The position numbers and the translations under genes are program-made. Positions 7,785 to 15,157 of a stretch of DNA of 64,000 nt are shown one piece after another. Source of the DNA: Sulfitobacter marinus (GTDB lineage Bacteria; Pseudomonadota; Alphaproteobacteria; Rhodobacterales; Rhodobacteraceae); assembly GCF_900116285.1 (NCBI RefSeq), contig NZ_FPAJ01000007.1, positions 79,363 through 143,362 of the forward strand, given 5' to 3'. Every line of letters begins with the position of its first letter. Positions within the stretch are counted from its first letter, which is position 1. The notes under the pieces are model-generated. The model did no database searches, was not told where the DNA came from, and saw nothing but the letters and a program-made list of their open reading frames with translations.

Positions 7785-8363
7785 TCAGGCGGCCAATGCG
7801 TCAATGGCGTCGTTGGCGCGCGCCATCGTGCCGTCGGGGTCTTTGGCTAGCGCATCTGCGGAAACGATGGTGACGTCGGTCATGCCCATAAAGCCAAGAA
7901 CAGTTTTCAGGTAGCTGGTGTTGAAATCCGCAGGGGATCCAGCTGGAACGCCGCCCGATGCCATCGCGATGATCACGCGTTTGCCTTTGACCAGACCTTC
8001 GGGGCCGGTTTCGGTATAGCGGAAAGTCACGCCGGTGCGGGCGATCAGATCGATCCATGCCTTCAGGGATGCAGGCACGCTGAAGTTATAGAGAGGCGCA
8101 CCAATAACGATTGTATCTGCGGCCAACAGCTCGGCGACCAGTTTGTCGGATTCGATCAAAGCCTCGGCTTGCTCGGGGGAGCGGGCCTCGGCCGGGGTAG
8201 CGCGGGCAACGGCCCATGTTCCGGTGATTTGCGGCAGCGGTTCCAGTGCAAGGTCGCGCACGGTTACATCTGTATCGCCCAGCGTGGCGATGATGCGGTC
8301 GGTCATGGCGCGGGTTACGGAATCGGTGGTGTTGGCAGAGGAGTCGACGCGTAGAATAGACAT
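7785..8363 (-). CDS. azoR: FMN-dependent NADH:quinone / azo reductase
   Basis: 192 residues of flavodoxin-like fold. It starts MSILRVDSSANTTDSVTRAM (phosphate-binding loop for FMN), then IVIGAPLYNFSVPASLKAWID (the conserved PMYNF-type isoalloxazine loop), and MASGGVPAGSP. The family reduces quinones and azo dyes by two-electron transfer and protects against quinone stress. Divergent from a LysR gene across a 129-bp gap, which makes that regulator its likely controller. Confidence 0.93.
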   Translation of the reverse strand: MSILRVDSSANTTDSVTRAMTDRIIATLGDTDVTVRDLALEPLPQITGTWAVARATPAEARSPEQAEALIESDKLVAELLAADTIVIGAPLYNFSVPASLKAWIDLIARTGVTFRYTETGPEGLVKGKRVIIAMASGGVPAGSPADFNTSYLKTVLGFMGMTDVTIVSADALAKDPDGTMARANDAIDALAA

Positions 8364-8492
8364 GGGAGATGTCCCTTATTTTGAGTTTCTGTTCCCTGAT
8401 CTAGATGCGCCTTGCACGGGCGGACGCAACTTGCGAAAACCGCGTAGGATCTGTTCGATTTTGCACATATTTTCGTTTGAAAGGGTGCCGCA

Positions 8493-9377
8493 GTGGATAA
8501 TTGGGATGAGATTAAGACAGCTTATCAAGTCGCGCGCATGGGCACAGTGAGCGGCGCTGCCGAAGTTTTGGGCGTGCATCATGCCACCGTGATCCGCCAT
8601 ATTGATGCATTAGAGGCGCGCCTGTCCGTCAAACTGTTCCAGCGGCATGCCCGTGGCTACAAGGCAACCGAGGCGGGGGAGGACCTGTTGCGCGTGGCGC
8701 AGGCGACGAACGATCAGTTCAGCCAGTTGGCCAACCGCATTAAGGGGCGCGGAGAGAGCGTATCAGGCGAGCTGGTCGTGACGTCCTTATTAGGGCTTGC
8801 CGATTGGGTCACGCCCTTGCTGGTTGAATTCCAAAAGCAGAACCCGGAAATTTCCATCCGTTTCCTGACTGGCGAACGACTGTTCCGGCTTGAGTACGGC
8901 GAAGCGCATGTGGCGATCCGCGCGGGCAAAGTGCCAGAGCAGCCGGACAACGTCGTGCAGCCCTTCAGGGCGCTTAGGGTCGGGCTGTTTGCGCATCGCA
9001 GTTATATCGAGGCGTTTGGCAAGCCATCGGGGGTCGAGGATTACGGAAACCACCGTTTTGTTGTTCACGACGACATGGAGAACCGCGCGCCGTTCTTTCA
9101 GTGGATGCGAGCCGTGGTGCCGAAAAGCGCGATGACCTTTCGCTGTCTGGATTCAAATGCGCTGACAACGGCCATTCGCAGCGGTGCCGGTATCGGGTTT
9201 GTTGGATACGAGGAAGTGCTGGATGATCCCGATCTGATCGAGGTTCATCCGCAGTTGCCTGAATGGGATTCAGCACTGTGGCTTGTTACCCATGTCGATT
9301 TGCACCGAACGCCCAAGGTTCAGGCGCTGCTGAAATTCTTGAAAGACAGCGCAAAGGTGCAATCTGGTGCGGCCTGA
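8493..9377 (+). CDS. LysR-family transcriptional regulator
   Basis: 294 residues with a GTG start at 8493. The N-terminal winged helix-turn-helix (residues about 6-62) includes GTVSGAAEVLGVHHATVIRH and ALEARLSVKLFQRHARGY; a periplasmic-binding-like effector domain follows (SGELVVTSLLGLADW near 90, SGAGIGFVGYEEV near 230). It is divergent from azoR and overlaps the EamA transporter start, so a role in quinone or electrophile stress control of both is plausible. The effector is unknown. Confidence 0.9.
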   Translation: MDNWDEIKTAYQVARMGTVSGAAEVLGVHHATVIRHIDALEARLSVKLFQRHARGYKATEAGEDLLRVAQATNDQFSQLANRIKGRGESVSGELVVTSLLGLADWVTPLLVEFQKQNPEISIRFLTGERLFRLEYGEAHVAIRAGKVPEQPDNVVQPFRALRVGLFAHRSYIEAFGKPSGVEDYGNHRFVVHDDMENRAPFFQWMRAVVPKSAMTFRCLDSNALTTAIRSGAGIGFVGYEEVLDDPDLIEVHPQLPEWDSALWLVTHVDLHRTPKVQALLKFLKDSAKVQSGAA

Positions 9378-10257
9378 TATTCAGGGGCATCTGGCAATGC
9401 TCACGTTCTCGGCTTTGGTGGCGGGGGCATTTTCATTGGGGTCGATGTCGGCGAACATGATATCGCCTGCTGCGTTGAATGCTGCTAGGTTTGTTATTGC
9501 GGGGGCTGTGATTGCTGTTGCGGTTGCCGCGACGACGGGGATCACACGTGAAGCCGCCCGTGCGCCGTGGCGCTACGTGATATTGGGCGGGCTTTTCGCC
9601 GTCTATTTTGTGCTGATGTTCGAGGGGTTGAAAACTGCGCAGCCCGTTAGTGCTGCGGCGGTTTTCACACTCACCCCTGTCATTGCGGCAGGTTTTGGTT
9701 GGCTGTTGTTGAGGCAGAAAACAACGTTGCGGATGGCCTTGGCGCTGGCCATCGGTGCGATTGGGGCGCTTTGGGTTATTTTCCGCGCAGATATCGCCGC
9801 CCTACAACGGTTTGAGGTCGGGCGCGGCGAGGCGGTGTATCTTATCGGCTGTGTCAGCCACGCGCTTTATACGCCAATGGTGCGCAAGCTGAACAGGGGC
9901 GAGCCTGCGGTGGTGTTCACATTGGGGACGCTTATCGGTGGTGGGGCGTTGATCTTTATCTATGGGTGGCGTGATGTGCTGGGCACGAACTGGCTGGCGC
10001 TGCCGCCTATCGTTTGGATAACGATCCTTTATGTCTCGGTGGCGGCGTCCTCTGCCACGTTTGTTTTGCTGCAGTTTGCGTCGCTGCGACTGCCCTCGGC
10101 CAAGGTGATGGCCTATACCTATCTGACACCAAGCTGGGTGATTTTGTGGGAGGTCGCGTTGGGCAATGGCACGCCATCGACGATTGTATTGGGGGGCGTG
10201 GGGTTAACGATACTGGCGCTGTACCTTTTACTGCGGAATGACCAAGTTTTGACCTAA
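9367..10257 (+). CDS. EamA/DMT-family membrane transporter
   Basis: 296 residues with ten predicted hydrophobic segments in two EamA repeats. It contains GGLFAVYFVLMFEGLKTAQP and FTLTPVIAAGFGWLLLRQK in repeat one, and FVLLQFASLRLPSAKVMAY with TYLTPSWVILWEV in repeat two, typical of drug/metabolite exporters. The start is a GTG at 9367 overlapping the end of the LysR gene; an internal ATG at 9397 is a possible alternative. Overlap implies co-transcription with the regulator. The substrate cannot be read from sequence. Confidence 0.88.
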   Translation: MRPDIQGHLAMLTFSALVAGAFSLGSMSANMISPAALNAARFVIAGAVIAVAVAATTGITREAARAPWRYVILGGLFAVYFVLMFEGLKTAQPVSAAAVFTLTPVIAAGFGWLLLRQKTTLRMALALAIGAIGALWVIFRADIAALQRFEVGRGEAVYLIGCVSHALYTPMVRKLNRGEPAVVFTLGTLIGGGALIFIYGWRDVLGTNWLALPPIVWITILYVSVAASSATFVLLQFASLRLPSAKVMAYTYLTPSWVILWEVALGNGTPSTIVLGGVGLTILALYLLLRNDQVLT

Positions 10258-10341
10258 CGTGATAAATAAATAAACAAATTTGGGAACCGATGCGTTTGCC
10301 AAGGAGTTATCATCACGGAAAGTTAATAAAGGAATGGTTAC

Positions 10342-10419
10342 ATGCGTAGCATTATCTATCTAATCGGTCTGGTCGTAGTTGTACTTGCCATCTTGCGCTT
10401 TGCGTTTGGCATTATCTAA
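10342..10419 (+). CDS. 25-residue single-helix membrane peptide
   Basis: ATG at 10342, stop TAA at 10417-10419. The peptide starts MRSIIYLIGLVVVVLAIL and ends RFAFGII; it is almost entirely one transmembrane helix with an N-terminal Arg. An AAGGA motif lies about eight bases before the ATG, and a stable hairpin follows 14 bases after the stop, so it has a complete gene architecture. Similar tiny MR-IIY-LV-like peptides occur in related bacteria from memory. Function unknown; stress or respiratory-complex accessory roles are typical of such peptides. Confidence 0.6.
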   Translation: MRSIIYLIGLVVVVLAILRFAFGII

Positions 10420-10432
10420 CTACATCAAGCAT

Positions 10433-10468
10433 GGCTCTTTCGTGTTATTACCTCGTCACGGAAGAGCC
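10433..10468. terminator. Hairpin between small peptide gene and arsR-like gene
   Basis: GGCTCTTTCGTG pairs with CACGGAAGAGCC (12 bp, one wobble) across a 12-base loop. It lies between convergent genes and probably ends both transcripts, although no long T-run is present. Confidence 0.65.
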
Positions 10469-10476
10469 AGCAAAAC

Positions 10477-10833
10477 CTACTCCAACTCGATTGCTTCAGC
10501 GTTTGACGATTCCGCTTTAATCTCCGCTGCCAGAAACTTTTCAAAATCATCCAGATTTACCGGGTCAAACTGACCAAACCCTTGCATCCACACCGATGGC
10601 GACTGCAGTGCAGAGGGTTCAAGTTTGCACCACTTAAGGCGACCACGCTTTTCCTGCGCGATCAGGCCTGCCCGTTCCAACACGCCCAGATGCTTGGAAA
10701 TCGCGGCAAGGGACATATCAAACGGCTCGGCGACATCCGTCACGGCCATGTCATCCTCTAGCAACATCGACAGAATGGCCCGACGGGTCGGGTCAGCAAG
10801 GGCTGCGAATATGGAGTCTAGCTGGGCGGACAT
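10477..10833 (-). CDS. ArsR-family winged-helix regulator
   Basis: 118 residues. The winged helix is plain: IFAALADPTRRAILSMLLED, then MSLAAISKHLGVLERAGLI (recognition helix) and EKRGRLKWCKLEP. There is no cysteine metal site in the recognition helix; the lone Cys in KWCKL is in the wing. It therefore looks like the SdpR/SRPBCC-associated branch rather than a metal sensor. A perfect palindrome (10900-10915) sits 67 bp upstream of its start and may be its operator. No effector gene is adjacent. Confidence 0.9.
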   Translation of the reverse strand: MSAQLDSIFAALADPTRRAILSMLLEDDMAVTDVAEPFDMSLAAISKHLGVLERAGLIAQEKRGRLKWCKLEPSALQSPSVWMQGFGQFDPVNLDDFEKFLAAEIKAESSNAEAIELE

Positions 10834-10899
10834 GGTGCTTCTTTGTTACCGGTTAAGGGGTGTGGATTAGCTTTCAGATATCCATAGCGGATCGGACCC

Positions 10900-10915
10900 T
10901 CAACCAAAAGGTTGA
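10900..10915. promoter_or_regulatory. Palindrome TCAACC-AAAA-GGTTGA, candidate ArsR operator
   Basis: Perfect 6-bp arms and 4-bp spacer in the divergent gap between the ArsR gene and atpI. It resembles the AACC-N4-GGTT sites used by SdpR-like ArsR proteins for autorepression (from memory). Its control of arsR, rather than atpI, is inferred. Confidence 0.55.
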
Positions 10916-11028
10916 ATAACAATCAGGCGCGATTTCGGGCGGTTTTGACTCCGTGGCGGGGCTTTTTCATCTGTTTTGAATTTGCAAAATAAAGCAAAAT
11001 CAATTGGATACACGAGTATTCAATCCTG

Positions 11029-11057
11029 TTGACTCGGCTGGGCAGTAAAAGTAGCTA
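11029..11057 (+). promoter_or_regulatory. Sigma-70-type promoter for the atp F0 operon
   Basis: TTGACT, 17-base spacer, TAGCTA, ending 30 bases before the atpI GTG. Spacing is ideal and the -35 matches five of six consensus bases. Confidence 0.6.
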
Positions 11058-11087
11058 AGCACCAACACATCCACGGGGATTTTTGGC

Positions 11088-11417
11088 GTGACCGATCCGG
11101 ACCAACAGCAGCGACTAAAGCAGCTTGAGGCCAAGATCGCGGCGGCAAAGCAAGCGCAAGCACCAAAGCCCCGCGTGGATGAGCATTATTCTCAGGCATC
11201 GCTCGCCTGGCGGATGGTGATTGAGCTTTGCGCCGGTCTTGGGATCGGTTTTGGCATCGGGTATACGTTGGATTGGTTCTTTGGAACGCTCCCGATATTC
11301 ATGGTGCTGTTTGTAATGCTGGGCCTTGCGGCTGGGGTAAAGACGATGCTCCGCTCTGCGCAAGAAATCCAGGAAAAGAAGATGGCCGAAACGGTCGAAG
11401 AAGATAAAGGGCCCTGA
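11088..11417 (+). CDS. atpI: ATP synthase accessory protein I
   Basis: 109 residues, GTG start. The N-terminus is charged and coiled ([15 protein letters not shown]), followed by two transmembrane helices ([20 protein letters not shown] and [17 protein letters not shown]). AtpI assists assembly of the c-ring and possibly Mg2+ uptake. It is the first gene of the F0 operon and ends one base before atpB, the usual alphaproteobacterial order with the F1 genes elsewhere. Confidence 0.93.
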   Translation: MTDPDQQQRLKQLEAKIAAAKQAQAPKPRVDEHYSQASLAWRMVIELCAGLGIGFGIGYTLDWFFGTLPIFMVLFVMLGLAAGVKTMLRSAQEIQEKKMAETVEEDKGP

Positions 11418-11418
11418 C

Positions 11419-12177
11419 ATGGCGGCAGAAGCACACGGCGAAGAAGCGGGCGGCTTGGTTTTCCACCCGATGGATCAGTTCATCGTTAAGCCGTTCTTTG
11501 GCGATGGCGCTGTTTCTTGGTACACGATCACCAACGCAACCGTTTGGATGGCTCTGGCTGTTCTGGCCGTGTTCGCCTTGCTGGTTCTGGGCACCTCAAA
11601 ACGGTCGGTTATCCCGACACGCTTGCAGTCGGTAGCCGAGCTTGCCTACGGCTTTATCTACAAGATGGTCGAAGACATTTGCGGTAAAGAAGGGGTTAAA
11701 TATTTCCCCTACATTATGACACTGTTCATGTTCATCGTATTCGCGAACTTCCTTGGCCTGCTGCCAATGGCGTTCACGCCAACATCGCATATCGCTGTCA
11801 CTGCGATCATGGCCTTTGCAGTATTCTTTGCCGTTACCATTCTGGGCTTCGTCAAAAACGGCGCGTCTTTCTTGGGCTTGTTCTGGGTCTCCAGCGCACC
11901 GCTTGCACTGCGCCCTATTCTGGCACTGATCGAAGTGATCTCGTATTTCGTGCGCCCGGTCAGCCACTCCATTCGTTTGGCGGGTAACATGATGGCTGGT
12001 CACGCCGTGATCAAAGTTTTCGCAGGCTTCGCCGCGATTGCAGCCATCGCGCCTTTGTCCGTCGTGGCAATCACCGCGATGTATGGCCTCGAAATCCTGG
12101 TGTCCTTTATCCAGGCCTACGTGTTCACCATTCTGACGTGTGTCTATCTGAAAGACGCGCTTCATCCGCATCACTAA
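11419..12177 (+). CDS. atpB: ATP synthase F0 subunit a
   Basis: 252 residues, multi-pass inner-membrane stator subunit forming the proton half-channels. The essential Arg is Arg186 in [13 protein letters not shown]. Other hallmarks: [21 protein letters not shown] and the C-terminal [20 protein letters not shown]. It works with the c-ring (atpE) downstream and is preceded directly by atpI. Confidence 0.97.
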   Translation: MAAEAHGEEAGGLVFHPMDQFIVKPFFGDGAVSWYTITNATVWMALAVLAVFALLVLGTSKRSVIPTRLQSVAELAYGFIYKMVEDICGKEGVKYFPYIMTLFMFIVFANFLGLLPMAFTPTSHIAVTAIMAFAVFFAVTILGFVKNGASFLGLFWVSSAPLALRPILALIEVISYFVRPVSHSIRLAGNMMAGHAVIKVFAGFAAIAAIAPLSVVAITAMYGLEILVSFIQAYVFTILTCVYLKDALHPHH

Positions 12178-12244
12178 CAACGGGCGTGGGTCATTCTGAC
12201 CTGCCCCACTTCATCACCTCAATTCCATCGTAAGGAGAATTCTC

Positions 12245-12481
12245 ATGGAAGGCGATATCGTACAAATGGGCGCATACATTGGCGCGGGTCTGGCATGCAT
12301 GGGCATGGGCGGCGCGGCAGTCGGTGTGGGCAACGTTGCAGGCAACTACCTTGCCGGCGCACTGCGCAACCCTTCGGCAGCTGCTGGTCAGACTGCAACA
12401 CTGTTCATCGGCATCGCGTTTGCAGAAGCCCTGGGGATCTTCTCGTTCCTCGTTGCTCTGCTGTTGATGTTCGCCGTTTAA
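12245..12481 (+). CDS. atpE: ATP synthase F0 subunit c
   Basis: 78 residues, a two-helix hairpin proteolipid. The polar loop ALRNPSA is at residues 39-45 and the proton-carrying carboxylate is Glu61 in [10 protein letters not shown]. The Gly/Ala-rich first helix ([18 protein letters not shown]) packs the ring. AAGGAGAATTCTC precedes the ATG, a strong ribosome site, and a perfect hairpin follows the gene; both suit a protein needed in many copies per complex. Confidence 0.97.
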   Translation: MEGDIVQMGAYIGAGLACMGMGGAAVGVGNVAGNYLAGALRNPSAAAGQTATLFIGIAFAEALGIFSFLVALLLMFAV

Positions 12482-12509
12482 GCGTCAGACTGACACTTCC
12501 TTACGCTTC

Positions 12510-12535
12510 GGGCAGCGCGTTACGGCGCGCTGCCC
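12510..12535 (+). other. Perfect hairpin between atpE and atpX
   Basis: GGGCAGCGCG and CGCGCTGCCC, 10-bp perfect stem, 6-base loop TTACGG. It has no U-run and lies inside the operon, so it is more likely an mRNA 3' end stabiliser or partial attenuator that raises c-subunit yield over b'/b than a full stop. Confidence 0.6.
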
Positions 12536-12567
12536 AAGGGATTTGAACGTTTTGACAGGAGGCCACA

Positions 12568-13119
12568 ATGGCAACTGAACCAATTGATATGGAAGTCGCT
12601 GGCATGTGTGTCAACGAATTCGGCGGTGCCATTGGCATGCCCCAACTTTGCGGCGAATGGTTCGGCAACCAGATCTTCTGGCTGGTCGTGGCGCTTGTTG
12701 CGATCTACTTCATTCTATCCCGGATTGCTTTGCCGCGCATTGGATCGGTTTTGGCTGAACGCCAAGGCACAATCACCAATGACATCGCTGCTGCCGAAGA
12801 CCTTAAGGTCAAGGCAACAGAGGCAGAAGCCGCATATGATAAAGCGCTGATCGATGCCCGCGCCGAGGCGCACCGCATCGTTGCAGCCGCAAAAGCAGAT
12901 ATTCAAGCCGATCTGAACAAGGCAATTGCGCAAGCAGACGCCGAGATCGCCGAGAAAGCTGCTGAATCCGAAAAAGCCATCTCTGAAATTCGCGCAAGCG
13001 CCATGCAAAACGTCGAAGAGGTGGCAAAAGACACCGCTCAGGCGATTGTGGCAGCCTTGGGTGGTTCCGCAGATGCGAAAACTGTTTCCGCGGCCGTCGA
13101 AGCCCGGATGAAAGGATAA
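12568..13119 (+). CDS. atpX: ATP synthase F0 subunit b' (b2)
   Basis: 183 residues. One membrane helix ([20 protein letters not shown], residues about 37-57) is followed by a long Ala/Glu/Lys-rich coiled coil that forms half of the peripheral stalk. The N-terminal extension has Cys and acidic residues ([13 protein letters not shown]). It is the b' form, divergent from AtpF, as in photosynthetic and other alphaproteobacteria where the stalk is a b/b' heterodimer. Also called atpG or atpF2. AGGAGG precedes the start. Confidence 0.92.
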   Translation: MATEPIDMEVAGMCVNEFGGAIGMPQLCGEWFGNQIFWLVVALVAIYFILSRIALPRIGSVLAERQGTITNDIAAAEDLKVKATEAEAAYDKALIDARAEAHRIVAAAKADIQADLNKAIAQADAEIAEKAAESEKAISEIRASAMQNVEEVAKDTAQAIVAALGGSADAKTVSAAVEARMKG

Positions 13120-13122
13120 GCC

Positions 13123-13683
13123 ATGCGTTTGACTTTCTCAGCTTTGATTGCAGGCCTGGTGGCATCACCGGCTTTTGCAGCGGGCGACGTTTTCTTTTCG
13201 CTGAACAACACAGACTTCATCGTGTTGCTCGCGTTCATTCTGTTCATCGGTGTTTTGTTCTATTTCAAAGTACCTTCGTTGTTATCGGGCATGCTCGATA
13301 ACCGGGCGGAAGGGATCAAGTCGGAACTGGACGAAGCCCGTGCCCTGCGTGAAGAAGCGCAGACACTTTTGGCCAGCTACGAGCGCAAGCAGCAAGAAGT
13401 CAAAGATCAAGCCGACCGGATTGTAACAGCTGCAAAAGCTGAAGCGACCGAAGCTGCGGATCAAGCCCGTGCCGATCTGGAGAAATCCATCGAGCGTCGT
13501 TTGGCCGCCGCCGAAGAGCAAATCGGTTCGGCACAAGCTGCTGCCGTGAAAGAAGTACGTGACCAAGCGATTGTGATCGCTGTTGCCGCTGCAAAGGAAG
13601 TCATCGCCAAGAAGATGACCGCCGCAGAGGGCAATGCCTTGATCGCAAGCGCAATCGCGGATGTAGATTCCAAGCTGCACTAA
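13123..13683 (+). CDS. atpF: ATP synthase F0 subunit b
   Basis: 186 residues. The N-terminus looks like a cleavable signal (FSALIAGLVASPAFAAGDV), followed by the membrane anchor (FIVLLAFILFIGVLFYFKVP) and the coiled-coil stalk. The signal-like N-terminus is common to alphaproteobacterial b subunits. It starts three bases after atpX, pairs with b' in the stator stalk, and is followed by a clear terminator, so it closes the F0 operon. Confidence 0.95.
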   Translation: MRLTFSALIAGLVASPAFAAGDVFFSLNNTDFIVLLAFILFIGVLFYFKVPSLLSGMLDNRAEGIKSELDEARALREEAQTLLASYERKQQEVKDQADRIVTAAKAEATEAADQARADLEKSIERRLAAAEEQIGSAQAAAVKEVRDQAIVIAVAAAKEVIAKKMTAAEGNALIASAIADVDSKLH

Positions 13684-13700
13684 GCTTAGCTATCTTAACG

Positions 13701-13730
13701 AAAGGCCTCGGATACTCTCCGGGGCCTTTT
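13701..13730. terminator. Rho-independent terminator after atpF
   Basis: AAAGGCCTCGG and CCGGGGCCTTTT: 11-bp stem with one wobble, 7-base loop, T-run on the plus strand and a shorter one on the minus. It lies between convergent atpF and the FadR-type gene. Confidence 0.85.
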
Positions 13731-13755
13731 GCGTTTGTGGCTAGTTTTCTAAAGG

Positions 13756-14526
13756 TCAGTCTTGCTGCGTCTCGTGTTGTAGTCGTTGATGCGCAACAAC
13801 TTCGTTACGCTCTGCCCGTTGCTGATCGCGTAGCGCGTTCTCCACATAGTTCAGATGTGCTTCGACAGCGGCGCGGGCGGCAACGGGATCACGGGCCTGA
13901 AGCGCATCATTGATCGCGCGGTGCTGATCCAGAAGGGCAGACCGCGTAGTGCGCTGTTTGAACATCACCTGCCGGTTATAGAACACGCCACCTTGCAGCA
14001 GGTCGTACATCGACCGCATCATATGCAGCATCACGACGTTATGGCTCGCTTCGATAATGGCCATGTGGAACTGCGCATCCAGCTGTGCTTCGTCCTCGGC
14101 TGCGCGGGTATCTTGGGCGGTTTCCATCTTGCGAAAGGTGGTGTCGACAACCTTTAGATCCGTGTCTGACGCCAAACGTGCCGCGCGTTCTGCGGCTAGG
14201 CCTTCCATGTCGCGGCGGAAAGACAGATAGTCGAACACCGCCTCGTCGTGGCGCGAGAATAGTTCGATCAGCGGTGCCGAAAAGGCCCCACCGAGCACGT
14301 CTGCCACATAGACGCCGGCACCGGGTTTGGCGATCAGCAGTCCCGATTTGTCGAGCTGTGCAATCGCATCGCGCAGGGACGGGCGCGACACATCAAGCCG
14401 TTTGGCCAGTTCACGTTCTGCCGGTAAGCGTTCCCCGGGGCGTAATATGCCGCGCAGGATCAGCTGCTCGACCTGCCGCACGACGGCATGCGATAGCTTT
14501 TCTGACGATACAGGCTGAAATGGCAT
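13756..14526 (-). CDS. GntR-family regulator, FadR/PdhR subfamily
   Basis: 256 residues. The winged helix is at residues about 10-75 (GILRPGERLPAERELAKRL, VSRPSLRDAIAQLDKSGLL), followed by an all-helical FCD ligand domain with its metal-ligand pattern (DAQFHMAIIEASHN, then LLDQHRAINDAL and EAHLNYV). The ATG at 14526 is chosen because GAGAGG lies seven bases upstream; a TTG eight codons earlier is less likely. FCD regulators bind small organic acids or acyl-CoA. The promoter region holds a palindrome overlapping its -10, indicating autorepression. The target genes are not adjacent. Confidence 0.9.
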   Translation of the reverse strand: MPFQPVSSEKLSHAVVRQVEQLILRGILRPGERLPAERELAKRLDVSRPSLRDAIAQLDKSGLLIAKPGAGVYVADVLGGAFSAPLIELFSRHDEAVFDYLSFRRDMEGLAAERAARLASDTDLKVVDTTFRKMETAQDTRAAEDEAQLDAQFHMAIIEASHNVVMLHMMRSMYDLLQGGVFYNRQVMFKQRTTRSALLDQHRAINDALQARDPVAARAAVEAHLNYVENALRDQQRAERNEVVAHQRLQHETQQD

Positions 14527-14544
14527 GAAATGACCTCTCGAATT

Positions 14545-14579
14545 GGTCAAATTATATGACCGGCAGGGGGCAGCGACAA
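14545..14579 (-). promoter_or_regulatory. Promoter with overlapping operator, FadR-type gene
   Basis: On the reverse strand TTGTCG (14574-14579), 17-base spacer, TATAAT (14551-14556). The palindrome GGTCA-N7-TGACC (14545-14561) covers the whole -10, so binding would shut off the promoter. The FadR subfamily often uses GT-N-AC type palindromes. Confidence 0.65.
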
Positions 14580-14632
14580 TATCTTTGTCAGTGTTTCACC
14601 CGCTGTTAATCGCTGTGGCGTACCGATTGGGC

Positions 14633-15040
14633 ATGAGAAACATATATTTGCTTGTCCTTATCGTTTTTAGCTTGGCCGCGTGCAACACAGCCGGCCCGCA
14701 TTTCAGGGGGCTGACTGCCACTAGGGTTGCCGTTGACGGGTCCGTGTTTGATGTACGGGTTCGGGGAAACCTGGCCGAAGCGATGCGCATAAATTTCGAA
14801 TACGCGCCCCGTTTAGGTCCGATCACGGATCGGGCTGCTTTTGCGATGTCTGCGGTCAGCGGCTGTGACGTGACGGAGGTGTGGGGCGATCAGGCATTGG
14901 CCACGGGCGTTCTGGCATGCCCAACCTCAGGCGCGCCTCGCGCAGTACGCCCACCCATCAAGTGCAGCTTGTCGGCCCAAACGCCGACCAATTCAGAAAA
15001 TCCAGCGATGCACAGTTTGTCGTGTAATACCGGGATCTAG
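14633..15040 (+). CDS. Small lipoprotein of unknown function
   Basis: 135 residues. Signal peptide MRNIYLLVLIVFSLAAC ends in the lipobox LAAC, so Cys17 would be acylated and the protein anchored to a membrane facing the periplasm. The mature part (VDGSVFDVRVRGNLAEAMRI, GPITDRAAFAMSAVSGC) has several cysteines and no fold I can name. The ATG at 14633 is preferred since it begins the signal peptide; open frame upstream is shared with the FadR promoter region. It precedes smc by 117 bp. Confidence 0.75.
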   Translation: MRNIYLLVLIVFSLAACNTAGPHFRGLTATRVAVDGSVFDVRVRGNLAEAMRINFEYAPRLGPITDRAAFAMSAVSGCDVTEVWGDQALATGVLACPTSGAPRAVRPPIKCSLSAQTPTNSENPAMHSLSCNTGI

Positions 15041-15157
15041 CGCAATATCTTGTGGATAAGCGGAGACTACCCTCTTTCCCTAGCGTCTTTGGATTGACAG
15101 GACGCGATGCATCACGCCTACTTGCATGCATCTTGGGAATCAGACAAGCGAGGGCAA

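Noticed and set aside
8364..8492. LysR T-N11-A boxes in the azoR/lysR gap
   Set aside because: Several loose matches but none with good symmetry or clear position relative to a promoter.
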